Source of the DNA: Schizochytrium sp. CCTCC M209059
Lineage: Eukaryota; Sar; Bigyra; Thraustochytrida; Thraustochytriidae
Reading direction: 5' to 3'
Assembly (NCBI GenBank): GCA_000818945.1
Contig: KN805445.1
Location: 81,852-145,851, forward strand
DNA length: 64,000 bases
Shown here piece after piece: positions 1-11,200 of this stretch. Positions within the stretch are counted from its first letter, which is position 1, and each line of letters begins with the position of its first letter. The notes beneath the pieces were generated by a model. That model made no database searches, was not told the DNA's origin, and was given only the letters and a program-made list of their open reading frames with translations. A program made the position numbers and the translations under genes.

Positions 1-25
1 GGGGTCCGTCGACCCGAACAATCAA

Positions 26-2413
26 ATGTCTTCAAACAAGCCTCCGTCCATGGCCGCTACGGTCGAAGTCTACGCCGTGAGAGAGGACAAGCGGCTCATG
101 GGATTCAAGTCGTGCTACGAGCGTCGCTGGAACTCGCGCACACGCACCAAAAACCTTCGCTGCTTCCCGCAATGCGGTCCTGGCGCCAAGCATAACGCCA
201 AAGGTTTCTGTGGTTGTGCCATCAAGGGCATCGTCCACATGCCGTGCTCGCCCACAACCGAGCTCTTTGGCTGGGCCGTGCTCGACCTCAAGGACAGCCA
301 AAAGGTGACCGACTTCAAGCAAGATGGTGGCATTCGCATTGACCACATGCGAGCGCTCGAGCGCAGCAAGCAAAACCCGCGCAACGAATTTCTTCCTTGC
401 CGCGTCGTCCACGAGCTCGCCAACATGGTCTCGCTCTTTGCCAACGAGGACTACATGGGTTGGGACTACCGCTGGACCGGCCACAAACACACCAGCCACA
501 TCCAGCACTGCCTCTTTGTGCTCATCTTCCAGCGTGACCCGGGCAACCCAGACTGGCTCCAGCTCATCGGCATTGGCGAAACCACACCCTTCAAGCTCAC
601 TTCTGCGCGGACTGCGCTCCGTCGCCGCCGCGAGCAAGCCGATGCCGCCTCCTCGCCCACGGACTCCCCCGAAGACGATCGCAAAGACGCAGCAGCAAAG
701 GAAGAAAGAGCTTCTGCTGCTGCTGCTGCTGGTGGTGGTTCTGCTGACGCCACAGCTGAGAAACCTGCCATTGATGAGGCTGCTGCTGCCCCGGCTGCCC
801 CGGCTGCTGCAGATATTCTTCCGCCGCTCCCGCCCGCATCCTCGTCTGCATCCGCCCCATTCACTGACCATATCAAGCAAGAGCGGGTTGCAAGGGAGCT
901 GCCCCAGCACAGTGCGACGAGCAGTTCGAGTCGCACGACCTCAAAGGACAACGAAGAGAAGGCCCCGACTGCGTCAGGCAAGCGCAAGTGCCCCGTGGTG
1001 CCCGCGATTGACGCTTCGGGCGCGGCCTCGCCCCGCCGCGTGCGTCTACGCGCCGAGGCGCGGGAGTCCCTGCTGCGCTCGATTCTCGAATACTGCAAGC
1101 GCGAGCGCGTCGACGCGCTCGAAAAGCGTCGCAACAGGCGCTACATGATTCAATCCGAAATCACCTCGCGCATCACGGCACCCATTTTTTTCGACGCGCT
1201 CAAGTCCCAAGAGTTGTCCGAATCTCTCCTTGACTTCGATCCCAATTTGGACCTCAACTGTTTTGACGACATGGACATGTTGTCCAGCAGCTCCTCTGAG
1301 GGCGATCAATCCTCGCCTGGCCCCGACGATCGGGACTCGGGCTCGGCCTTCCCTGTCGAAGGACGTCCCCACGCATCCTCCACGTCCTCTCTCTCGTCGA
1401 GCGACTCGGCCCCGGGGCAAGAGCACCCGCGCAGACGGGACCGCAAAGTGGAAAACATTGTGCTGTCCACGATTGCGCGGGACCAAGGCTTGAGTCAGCG
1501 ACTCGCCGAGTTCTTTTCGGAGTCCTCGGTGAACCACGGTGACGATGCACAGTCCAACGCAGATGGCGATTCTGGCAAAGGCGTCAAGAGCGGCAAACAA
1601 CGCCAGGGCACCATGAAGCTCTTTCGTAACTTCGAGGTCATTATTCGCTCTTGTCTCGAAGACGTCATTGACGATGCACGCTCGGGCACCACGACCTTTG
1701 ATGAGGACGACGTGCATATTCTCGAGCAGTTTCAGCGCTCATTGGTCTCCGCGCGCAACCTTGCACGTCTCGATAAGCGCTGGTACTCGATTCGGGTCAC
1801 GCACGAATTTTCACTCCTCTCGGCGGACTGGCGCATGCGCAAGGCCCCACACCACGGATATGATGACGAATTCTTCCAGAATCTTATGTGCGACAAGACA
1901 GGCATGTTCAACAAAGTGGTGGCCACTGCCCTTTCGAGCGCCTTTCGCCAGCTCGCCTTCAAGTGCCACGACAATGCCATCAGCATTCGCATCGGAAACG
2001 GTGCCGTGCCCATGAATCTACAGTCCATGTACCTTTTCAAGACGGACGGAGAAGAACACGTGTTCCCCTTTGATGGTCCCGTGCTCTGGTTTGGAGAACT
2101 TCCCAAGAAAACTTACGTATGCACGATTGAGAACAATGATCAGGGCACGCTGATGCTTCTCAACTGCACTGTGCGCGACGCCGAGGGCTATTGCGTCGGT
2201 CTTCTCGAGTCTATTTTCGTCGCCTATGATCGTCCGGACGAACTCATTTACCGCCGGAGCATGTACGAATTCTCTTCCAAGCCTGAGCTTTCACGCGACG
2301 TCGGATCCATTTGGCCCGTCAAGTATCGGGATCGCTTCATCGGCGAGACGGTCGAGGTTTTTGACAAGCGCTTTTCCTATGCGCAACCCGCCGTCACCTC
2401 TGCCTTGTACTGA
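26..2413 (+). CDS. Large protein of unknown function, lineage-specific
   Basis: A 795-residue open frame. I do not recognise the family. The first ~195 residues look globular and contain a Cys/Gly cluster (CFPQCGPG, then GFCGCAIKG, residues ~47-70) and a Trp-rich stretch near 145-155. Residues ~200-330 are Ala/Ser/Glu/Pro low complexity. A basic helix-like segment (~340-385, rich in Arg) follows, then an acidic/Ser-rich region (~410-465). The last ~230 residues again look globular (RWYSIRVTHEF, MYLFKTDGEEHVFPF). This layout of two ordered ends joined by a charged linker would suit a nuclear regulator, but that is only a guess. The first ATG is at 26. No stop lies between the window edge and that ATG in this frame, so the protein could begin further left. 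The gene ends well before the decayed island at 2.6 kb. Confidence 0.75.
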   Translation: MSSNKPPSMAATVEVYAVREDKRLMGFKSCYERRWNSRTRTKNLRCFPQCGPGAKHNAKGFCGCAIKGIVHMPCSPTTELFGWAVLDLKDSQKVTDFKQDGGIRIDHMRALERSKQNPRNEFLPCRVVHELANMVSLFANEDYMGWDYRWTGHKHTSHIQHCLFVLIFQRDPGNPDWLQLIGIGETTPFKLTSARTALRRRREQADAASSPTDSPEDDRKDAAAKEERASAAAAAGGGSADATAEKPAIDEAAAAPAAPAAADILPPLPPASSSASAPFTDHIKQERVARELPQHSATSSSSRTTSKDNEEKAPTASGKRKCPVVPAIDASGAASPRRVRLRAEARESLLRSILEYCKRERVDALEKRRNRRYMIQSEITSRITAPIFFDALKSQELSESLLDFDPNLDLNCFDDMDMLSSSSSEGDQSSPGPDDRDSGSAFPVEGRPHASSTSSLSSSDSAPGQEHPRRRDRKVENIVLSTIARDQGLSQRLAEFFSESSVNHGDDAQSNADGDSGKGVKSGKQRQGTMKLFRNFEVIIRSCLEDVIDDARSGTTTFDEDDVHILEQFQRSLVSARNLARLDKRWYSIRVTHEFSLLSADWRMRKAPHHGYDDEFFQNLMCDKTGMFNKVVATALSSAFRQLAFKCHDNAISIRIGNGAVPMNLQSMYLFKTDGEEHVFPFDGPVLWFGELPKKTYVCTIENNDQGTLMLLNCTVRDAEGYCVGLLESIFVAYDRPDELIYRRSMYEFSSKPELSRDVGSIWPVKYRDRFIGETVEVFDKRFSYAQPAVTSALY

Positions 2414-2598
2414 CGCATTTTTCCTTCTCGACTCCATACACATACACACATACACACACTCTATTCATTTATAATCAGAATAAGTTAATCCTATTATGTA
2501 TTTCACGATCTCCTCATCTTCATCTCATCTTTCTTGGCCAGGCTACGTTCTCGCGGCGCCGACCGTGGATAAAGTGTTTCGCGGCGGTTAAATAGCAC

Positions 2599-3187
2599 TC
2601 ACTCACTCCACGTTGTCAACACGGCGTCGGTCGACCCAAGAGTGCAATCTATGATGCTGACCGAACCAACGATGTCTCCATTACCCAAATCAGTAGCAAG
2701 GCCACAACACCACACGGCAGTCCGAAAAGGATCAGGTTTGTTCATGAAGTAAATAAGCACCGTAAACTTTTCGGGGATACGGAAACCGTCTACAGTTGTT
2801 CGAGGACCGCGTGACAATCGGCCTCTTTTGCGGGGTTGAGATGTATACTTGTGCGGGCGTCCCCTTCTCTTTTTATACGTAATCCCAGTCACCAGTCTCA
2901 GTTCGATAGAGTTCGACACCGTCGTCTTTCGCATGTTTTTGCACGGAATAGACAAAATGGCCGATGACGAAATCACCGAGTGCTTTCATTAAATCAAATG
3001 TAAGGGCACCCTTAAGTTCCGCCAGCGTAGATGAATCTTTGCCAGACTCTTCGCGAAACTGTCTGAACGACTCCATGGCATAGATGCAGTTATGCACATG
3101 TTCGAAAACCACGTTGTTTAGAGAACGATAGTTATCAGTCGCTTTTGATACGGGTGGATTGGGTTTCGTGGGTTCCGAGGATCGATT
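2599..3187 (-). pseudogene. Antisense coding fragment, frameshifted, family unknown
   Basis: Two overlapping minus-strand frames, 3187-2873 and 2976-2599, read as protein-like sequence without a good ATG. The upstream frame includes a helical stretch (AELKGALTFDLMKALGDF) and stops at GDWDYV. The other frame takes over at the same place with a basic KKRRGRPHKYTS segment and a hydrophobic tail. The switch at ~2875-2976 looks like a frameshift in a dead gene, though an intron is possible. It lies head-to-head with the interrupted NTPase locus at 3228 and may belong to the same mobile or effector-type island. I recognise no family, and the coding status itself is uncertain. Confidence 0.25.
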
Positions 3188-3227
3188 TTAGTGCTCGCGT
3201 GACTCTGAAACCAGGCGCACGTAATGC

Positions 3228-5960
3228 ATGCAAGTATTGAAGGCGCCAATCATGAACGTTGCGGAGTCCGCATCGCTGCGCGATGAACAACCCTTTTGTC
3301 ATATCTTTTTTTGCGGGCGGAATCGGACTGCCGATCGGGGAAACGCAGAAGGGACAGCGACAGGCGCGTCTGCGTCCGCGTCGAACGGGGCCGCCCGCCA
3401 AGGCCTGGTCGCGCGCACTGGCCGCGCCATAGCCATCGCCGCCCTAAGGGCTACCGGAGTGCGAGATAACGCCCACCGCTTTTCCGACGATCGGGCAAAG
3501 CGCATCGCAGCATTCGCCGCACACTGCAGGCGACTTGCACTTGGGACGCTTACTCGACTTCGCGTACAGAATCCCGAGAGAATCGTAAACAGTGTCGACC
3601 TCCCGCACGTCGTTCTTGTCTTCACAGGCCCTCTCGGCAATCAGTCACTGCGAAAGGCGCTCTCGCTGGTCTGCTATCTGGTATTCGTGGCTCAATCCGA
3701 GGACGAGGAGGAGAACGTCACGGAGGACGTTTTCGTCTCGGTCCTCACCAGAGTCGGCAAATTCGTGGACGGTCATCTCCTATCATACACGCACGACGAG
3801 ATTTACGAAATCATGGATCTCGTCGGCATTCCGCACAGTGGTGGTAATCGTCCACCGCGCAAGGTCATCGATCTGGACGACCTTCCCGGCGAAGGGGTCG
3901 AGATAGCTGACCCGCAAGCCGGCTTCACGTTCGACTACATCGTCACGGACGAGGCCGCCGAGGCCATTGCGAGCTCGCAGGATGTCTGCAAGCGCATTCT
4001 TTCAGGCGAAGTCCCCAACATTCAGGAACTGCGCATACCATTGATCAAGGGCGCCTCCGGGCGCGGGAAAACGAGACTTGGGAGGGAGATCGCGGTAGGT
4101 GTCATGAAAGTGGCGTCCGAAATGAACCAAAAAGCTGTTCATATCCTGCGCCGCATGGACCTCTCGCCAGCCTTGCACTCGCAGAATTTCATCGTTGGCA
4201 CTGCGAGCGACGTCAATGGAGAGGACATGCTCCTCGCCAACCTTGTCTGCCTAAGCAAGGTGGTGCCCGATGCGCTCAGGTCGTGCAGAACACCTACCAT
4301 CACGTTCAATCTTGATTCATTCCTGGTGCATGCCAAGACGATTTGGGGAATCGACATGATTCTCTTTTAGATCGACGAATACCGCTGTGATCTGGACGGG
4401 ACTACCGCTATGATGCAGGTCTGTGCCAACAGACTTATCCAGGCCGAAGGCCCGGACGTCGCCAAGGTTTACCCCATCATTACCGGCATGACAAGCTATC
4501 TGGAAGTCTTCGACGATGCACTTGGGCGCTCCACCGTGATCAGCGGGTACCCGGGCATCGTCCCGTACTTTGTGCGGACACTCCAAGGGCAGGCCAGGGC
4601 CGGTATGGAGGTTAATCTCGTGCACTTCATCGCCAGTTCTGCGGACATCGAGATAAAGGCCGGGGACATAGATACAGTACTTGAGAACGTGTGGTGGTCG
4701 CAACTCATGCACGATACAGGAGGGCATGCGCGCTACTACAGGTTTGTCGCTGACGAAGTTCGCGCCCTGGGACTCGAATATCGCGTCGTTGAGGGAAGTG
4801 TCACGAAAGAAGAGTGCGCGGCCATCTTGAAGCGCGTCGCCATGCTACTCAGTGGCATTAGCAAAACAGCAAACTGGCGCTCGCTTGTCTCCCGCCAGCT
4901 CTCCGTGCGCGACAATGGGGACATTGAGACCGACGTCGGCGCAGTCGCCGTCTCCACGATGCGGCGGTTTGTGGCGCTGGCCATATGCAAGCACCCGATC
5001 TATAACTACGACAATTGGCGGATCGGGGAAGTGGACGGCCACACGGGCTTCATTTCGCTCGCCATCGCGACACATTCAGGGCTCATTGGGTACCGCGTCA
5101 CCGCACCGGGCGTTGCTATCGTGGACATGTCGTGGATGCTCATCGGGGTACTCAATTACCAGTCTCGCACGCTCAGTAGATCGGCAATGGCCTGGGGAGA
5201 TGACGATATGCACAGCCACGCCGCTGTCGTGGAATCCTTCCGCATGCGCTTTTGCGCGAGCCTAACGGTGTCCGTGGAAGAGGGTGCGCTGTACCTTGAC
5301 GACGCGCGTCCTGTCTGCATCACACGCCCCGGCGAGTACCTGGACTTCATGGTTCCCGATGAACTCTGGGACCTCCCTACCTTCTGCAGTCAGGTGAACA
5401 CATACCGCAGAAGAACGTGGCCCGCCGATCAGAGCCTGCCTGAGAATGTCTACTTCGGCCTCTGGTTGAGGTCAGCAGGCTGGTGCGGTCTGAGTTTCTT
5501 TCATACGTTATCCACACAAGACAGTCCCGTTTTCACTGTCGTGCTGCACCTCATGCCTAAAGCAGAGGCGAGGGTGGACGATGCGATGTGCTGGGTCTCC
5601 GAATAATTGCAAGATTTCGTCACGTGGCCACGCGTGAAAAAAATTACCGGCGAGATCGCAGTTGTCGTGGACATCATCTTCACTGCTGCCAGCGGGAGGG
5701 TTGAGGTGCCGTTGCAGAACAAACTCGGGCAAAAAGCACCGGACGCAAGCGGATCCGAGAATCAAGGCGCGCATGAATTCATGCGATCAATGCTTGCAAG
5801 TTCGCTCGAAGAACTTCAGTATTACCTAGAGGATTCCAACCAAATCGACGCCCTTCAGGAAACGATCGCGGACGTCGACCGCGTTTCGGTCAAGGCCATC
5901 ACGGCCGGGATCGTTTCCGATTACTTTCCAGTAGGCGACATGTTCGAACAGCGCCGCTGA
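3228..5960 (+). pseudogene. Crinkler/RHS-type P-loop NTPase locus with two in-frame stops
   Basis: One reading frame runs from ATG 3228 to TGA 5960, broken by TAG at 4368-4370 and TAA at 5604-5606. The first block (380 codons) has a Walker A P-loop, GASGRGKTR, at about residues 275-283. The second block opens with IDEY directly after the TAG, which fits a Walker B strand, and continues for ~410 codons of ordinary mixed sequence. The third block (117 codons) contains VVVDIIF followed ~12 residues later by VEVPLQNK, reminiscent of a PD-(D/E/Q)xK nuclease core. NTPase followed by a nuclease-like tail is the known architecture of Crinkler/RHS-type eukaryotic effectors derived from mobile elements, so that assignment is an inference from layout. 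Absence of frameshifts suggests recent decay, readthrough, or an intron at the first stop (ttctcttttag resembles a splice acceptor). I found no secretion signal. Confidence 0.5.
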
Positions 5961-6016
5961 GCGTTCTTTCTTTCTCTTTTTTCACTTCTTTTTCTTTTAC
6001 TCTCTCTTCTTTCTCT

Positions 6017-6017
<1 letters not shown>

Positions 6018-6056
<39 letters not shown>

Positions 6057-6057
6057 T
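6018..6057 (+). repeat. (TTTC)n microsatellite
   Basis: About ten perfect TTTC units in a longer pyrimidine tract directly downstream of the interrupted NTPase locus. Confidence 0.9.
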
Positions 6058-6430
6058 AGTTCGTTCATTCACTCAGCACATATTTCTCGTGAATAATCAC
6101 GAGTTAACGATAAAAATGTTTAAACATTGCGGAACCGTTTCGGAACTCATGGATATTCACGAGAACATGCGTGATGTTCGCGGTAATCTTTCATGAGGTT
6201 GTGGAGAATATCTGCGATCTCGTCGTGGTCGGGGCTGAGCAGCGCACCCGCCGCCAGCGATTCTTGCGCGCACGGCACCATCGCGTCTCTCGGGCTTCAC
6301 CTTGCGTTCCTTCCTTCGTTCGTTCGTTCGTTTAATCATTCGTTGATACCACCACAAATGGCACTTTGGGGCTAGCGCTACAGTGATGAGATGATGGCTT
6401 CTGCTAATTCCTTTCGACTGACTGTTATTT

Positions 6431-6500
6431 GCATGCTTTTTGCTTGCTTTTTGCTTGCTTTTTGCTTGCTTTTTGCTTGCTTTTTGCTTGCTCTTTGCTT
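6431..6500 (+). repeat. 11-bp tandem repeat, about six copies
   Basis: Unit gcttgcttttt repeated with an 11-base period. It lies about 90 bp upstream of the CZIB start codon. Confidence 0.85.
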
Positions 6501-6592
6501 GGTCTCTCTAATAAACACATCACTCAATTTTGGTTGTTGCCTTTCAAGGTGCCAGACCATCAAACAAGGAATCACGACGAACGGCATCAAAG

Positions 6593-7326
6593 ATGGTGGT
6601 ACGTGCGCACGAACAAGTCATCGGCTGATTAGTTCTTGCCGAACGGAGGGGCGCCACTGCGAGCGCGCTCGTGAGCAGGCCAACGAAGCAAGCACCGTGA
6701 AACTCCAGCGTGACTTTGCGAAGGATCGATCTCGACGACGCTGCCTGCACCAGGGACGCTCGCGAGTTTGCGTACGGCGAGGACGTGGAGCAACGCCAGA
6801 GGTAACGTATGTCGTAAGAGCAAGAACGAACTGACGAGCGCACGTTGGCGTACAGGTTTATGAGCTACGCGTCAAGGCAGAGCTAGAGAATGTGGCAAAG
6901 GTGAGCTTCCCCGAGCAGTGGAGTTTGGTGGTCAAGGCCGCCACGAGCGACGAGACGCGCAGTGTCATCGTAGACCCTACGAACGAAGAGGAAATTAGTG
7001 GAAGTCGCGGCACATGCAACTTCAAGCTCAAATGGCCCGGCGAGAAGAAGGACAGCTGGCTCAAAGTCGTCGAGCCGAAAAAGGGCCAGGTTTCCTTTCT
7101 CACGGCCGATACCGCCGATGATTTCGTCACGGTGATCGCTTTCGAATGCCGCGGCATGGAGCCCATCGAGTGGAACCACAAGGACGGTGCTTTTACCGTG
7201 GAGGCCGTCTCGGGCAAAGTCTTTGACGACGTTTCCTTTGCCGAGGATGACTTTTTTGACTACGACGAGGACGCTGACGCTTCGATTGGCGTCAGCGAAA
7301 TCGCGCATACCATCGAACGTGCCTGA
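6593..7326 (+). CDS. CZIB: CZIB/UPF0587 (C1orf123-like) protein lacking zinc cysteines
   Basis: Two exons, 6593-6598 and 6856-7326, give 158 residues. The intron 6599-6855 starts gtacgt and ends tacag, phase 0, and the joined start reads MVVYELRVKAELENV, matching the family's N-terminal strand. The C-terminal half carries the family hallmark: FECRGMEPIEW, then VSGKVFDDVSFAEDDFFDYD and a closing GVSEIAH. Length equals that of human CZIB (about 160). Family members bind zinc through two CxxC pairs. Here both pairs are absent: the first site reads KAATSDET and the second KWPGEKKDSW. The protein has a single Cys after GSRGT and one in FECRG. So the fold is recognisable but the metal site seems lost. 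The molecular role of the family is poorly known. Confidence 0.85.
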
Positions 7327-8242
7327 TCAAGCTCATCTTACCGCTTCTTCGTCTCGTAGCGTGGCACAACCAAGAGAGACCTCGTACGATACATGCATTA
7401 AGTTCATCTTTCCTCACGTGGGAAAAGGAAATGGAAAATGAAAGTTTCCTTGACCTTCTCTACCATCTTGAGCTCGCTTGCTGATCGCGCATCGATAACT
7501 ACTACCCAGTGGCTAGCCGCGCGACATTTTGAGGGAAAAAATAATGACAGCCGCGCATGACTACGGCGGCCGAGGATGCATCGATAAAAAAAGATATCAG
7601 CGAAGTGCGCGGTGAGCTCTGTTGGCTCACTATTCCAATCAAGTCGTCAACGAATGAAAGTCCAACAGCCAGGTCTCGAGGCTCCCATTTTCATCAATCT
7701 GAATGGCAGCATATCGCCACTGAGCCCCCTCTCCCAGGCCCTGGCAGGCTGCAGTACGAATCGGTGGGTTGCGTTCGTCCGCCTCGCAGGGCCGCGGGAG
7801 AACCCGCCCCACCTCACCTCAGCTTTCTTTCCAGGGGAACCTCACTGGCAGGCCGCGAGAGACAATCATGAGAATGTGCCTTGTTGTTGCTGCACAAGTT
7901 GCGTTGCTGCCCGAACTTACGAGCCAAAGATCTTTCACGCGCACTGTCAGCCAAAAATCTCTCACACTCACCATCGGGTCGTGCAGAGCGCAACGCACAC
8001 CCCCATTCTCCCACCCACGGGTTCCGGAACCCGCGTCTCCCTGGCTTTCTTTTCTTTCTTGGCGCAAGCGACAGCGACTTGGATACTTCCGGGCGGGCGA
8101 TCGAGCAGACCCCGAACCAAGAGCGAGGGACCGAGAAAATCCGACGAGGGACGCACGCACACCAAGAACAAACGACGCACAACAGCTTGAGCTCTCGTGT
8201 AGCCTAGAGCCCCGAGATAGCAAAGAGCTTTGTTGGGGAGCC
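7327..8242. other. Intergenic region upstream of PARP
   Basis: About 0.9 kb with no supported gene. The PARP frame stays open upstream of its ATG for ~470 bases, but that translation has no family resemblance and I treat it as 5' flank. The region should hold the PARP promoter; I see no clear TATA box. Confidence 0.5.
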
Positions 8243-11200
8243 ATGGGGGATGCGCGGTTCGTGACGGACTACGCGAAGTCGTCGCGGTCAACGTGCCGCA
8301 AGTGCAACGAAAAGATCGAAAAAGGTATCCTGCGGCTCGCCGTGATGGTGCAAAGCACGGTCCGCGACGGCAAAGACCCGCATTGGCACCACTTTGACTG
8401 CTTTTTCGCCAAGCCGCGCGGCATTTCGAGTACCGCCATGCTCAAGGGCTTTGGCGGCCTACGCCCTGACGACCAAACCAGGGTCACTGAAGGCATCGAA
8501 GGAAAGACAGCATCAAAAGGTACCAAGCGCAAGAGCACTGCTGAGAACTCGCCAAAGAACAAGAAGGCCAAGGCAGCTTCTACGGAAAAATCTTCAACCG
8601 AAGCCGAAGCGGCAGCCCCGAATGCCCCTTTTGCTGCTCAGAGCAAAGCGTTTTGGACCATCAAAGACGAACTCGATGCCCATGCAAGTCTCGCAGAGCT
8701 CAAATCCATGCTCAAACGCAATCGCATCTATACCAAGGGCGGCGAGCGCAAGGATACGCTCGTGCCTCGTGTGGCCAAACTTATTCAGTTTGGTGTCCCT
8801 CCAAAGTGCTCGGCATGCGAATCGCCTTGGCGCTTGCGCTTCAACGAGGACTCGGGACTTTGGTATTGCGGCGCCCGGCTTGAATATTCGCGCTGCCCAT
8901 ACACAATCGCGCCGCAGGAATTGGCCACCGAGCCCTTTTCGCTGCCGAAACCCGAAAAGAAAAAGAAGAAGACCACGAAAAAGAAGCAGCAGCAGCAGCA
9001 GAACAAAAAGAGTGCGGCGGCCACTACAACGACAAAAGCAGTCAAAAACAAGTCGTCAACCAAAAAGGCTCCTGCAAAAGCAAAAGCTGCCAAGCAGAAG
9101 GCTCCAGAACCTACGACGAGCACCAGCACCCGCGTGATGAGGCGATCCGCTCGTCTGACTAGAAGCGCTCTCCGAGCCCTTGCCGAAAAGGATGACGAGG
9201 AGAAAGAAAAGAAGCAAGAGCAAGAGGAGAACGATGCCGGAGACGAAAACACTGATGCTAATGTCAATGCGGCGGAGGACGACGAGAACGAGAACGAAGA
9301 TGCAGAGGAGATGGAAATCGAGCAACAAGGGCAAGAGGAAGATGAAGAAGAGGAGGAAGAGGAAGTCGTGGGAACGCCATTTGAGCAGAGTATTGCGCGT
9401 CTCGGCAAAGAGTTCGCCGAGCCCCGCAAGCCAGTGGGCAAGTCCGAGGGCGCGCCGGCGGAAGCGGTATCCACCGAACCCGCCAAGATCTTCTCTGGCT
9501 ACATCTTCTCCCATGCGCGACCGGCCAAGGAATTGGCCAAGAGCGAGCTAGGTGACGTCCGCAAGCTCATCGAAGACAATGGCGGCACGTGGAGCGCACG
9601 CATTACGTCTCAGGTGCACTTTCTCATTGAGGATCCGAGAAAGTACTCTGCCAAGGCCTCCAAAGTCAAGACGGCGCTCAAGCACGACGTCCACGTCGTG
9701 CGCGAGTCATTCATCAAGCACAGCATCAGCAACAAGACTCTTCTTGATTCAGGCAAGTACCGGCTTGACGCAAAGAGGCCGTCTAGAAATAACCTGGACC
9801 AGGACGACGATGACATCGACGCCGAGGAAGAGGAAAAGGAAGTTGTGCCTGAGGGCGCGCGAGTCGCTGTACACAAGAGCGCGCGCAAGGCCCTCGGAGA
9901 TGCCGCTCGCGTCCTCGATTCGGGCGGCGACAACGTCTACCACGCTGTGCTCTCCAAGGCCGACATTGAAAAGAACCAAAACTCGTTCTACAAGATTCAA
10001 GTCGTCTCTTTACATCACGCTTACCACGTGTCCTGCGAGTATGGCCGCACAGGGACGAATATCCGCAATAACAAGCTGACGCCGTGCAGATCTGTCTTTG
10101 AGGCTAAGAACGAATTCGAGCGCATCTTTCTCGACAAGACGGGCAACGAGTGGAAGAACCACCGTCACTTTGAGAAGCAGGCAGGCAAGTTCGAGTTCAT
10201 CGAGACACGCCTTCTTGATGCCACCGAAGTCTCGCGCGCGCTGGCCGCCAAAAATGCAAGCGCGGCCAGCAAGCAAATTGCAGAGTGCAAACTTCACTCG
10301 CGCGTTGTCGATCTCGTCGAGCTCATCTTTGACAAAAAGCTCATGGAGTCCGCGATGATGGAAATGGAAATTGATCTCCAAAAATTTCCCCTCGGTGCGC
10401 TCACTACGCAACACGTTGACAAGGGCTACAAGACCCTTTCTGAGATTGCTGACGTACTCAGCGGTGAGACGCCTTCACGCGACGCGGCTCACCGGAAGCA
10501 GCTGCTGCTCGCGCTTTCGAACAAGTTCTTTCATCTCATTCCGAGCCAGAGCATTTCATTGATCGACTCGGACGAGATGGTGAAGAAGAAGGTCGAGCTT
10601 GTCGATGCCCTGCGCGATATGGAAGTTGCCGCGCGTTTTCTCAGCGACGAAGATGCTGCTGCGCGTTCGACCAGGTCCGAGGCTGAGGAGAAGTACAACA
10701 AGCTTAAGACGCGTCTTGACCCTCTCGAGGTTGACGGCGTGGACTGGAAGCGTCTTGATGAGTGGGTTCAAAACACGAGTCGTAGCAGCAGCTCGTGGGG
10801 GTTTGGTGCATCGAGAGGAGGACTCAAGCTCGTTGACGCGTACGCGGTGGATCGCGAGGGCGAGGAGGCTCGCTTTGGTAAGAGCTCTAGCCTTGACAAC
10901 CACAAGTTACTCTGGCATGGGAGCCGCACCACGAATTACTGTGGTATCCTTTCGCAGGGTCTGCGCATTGCACCTCCAGAGGCCCCGCGTTCTGGCTACC
11001 GTTTTGGCAAGGGCGTCTACTTTGCGGACCTCATCTCCAAGAGTGCAGCGTATTGCCGTACGGCGGGTTCCTCGGACATGCTCATTATGGCATGCGAGGT
11101 GGCTCTTGGCACAGAGTACGAGGCGTATCGCGACGAATACATGGAGAAACCGCGTCCGGGTACAAACTCAACGCATGCCATGGGATCCAGAGTTCCGGAT

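Larger units (their letters stand above)
5961..6592. other. Intergenic, simple repeats only
   Basis: No gene seen. It holds a pyrimidine tract ending in about ten TTTC units (6018-6057) and an 11-base tandem repeat of about six units (gcttgcttttt, 6431-6500), then the start of the CZIB gene at 6593. Confidence 0.6.

Noticed and set aside
7769..8242. A 158-residue upstream extension of PARP
   Set aside because: The PARP zinc finger begins right after ATG 8243; upstream translation is unrelated and lacks an ATG in context.
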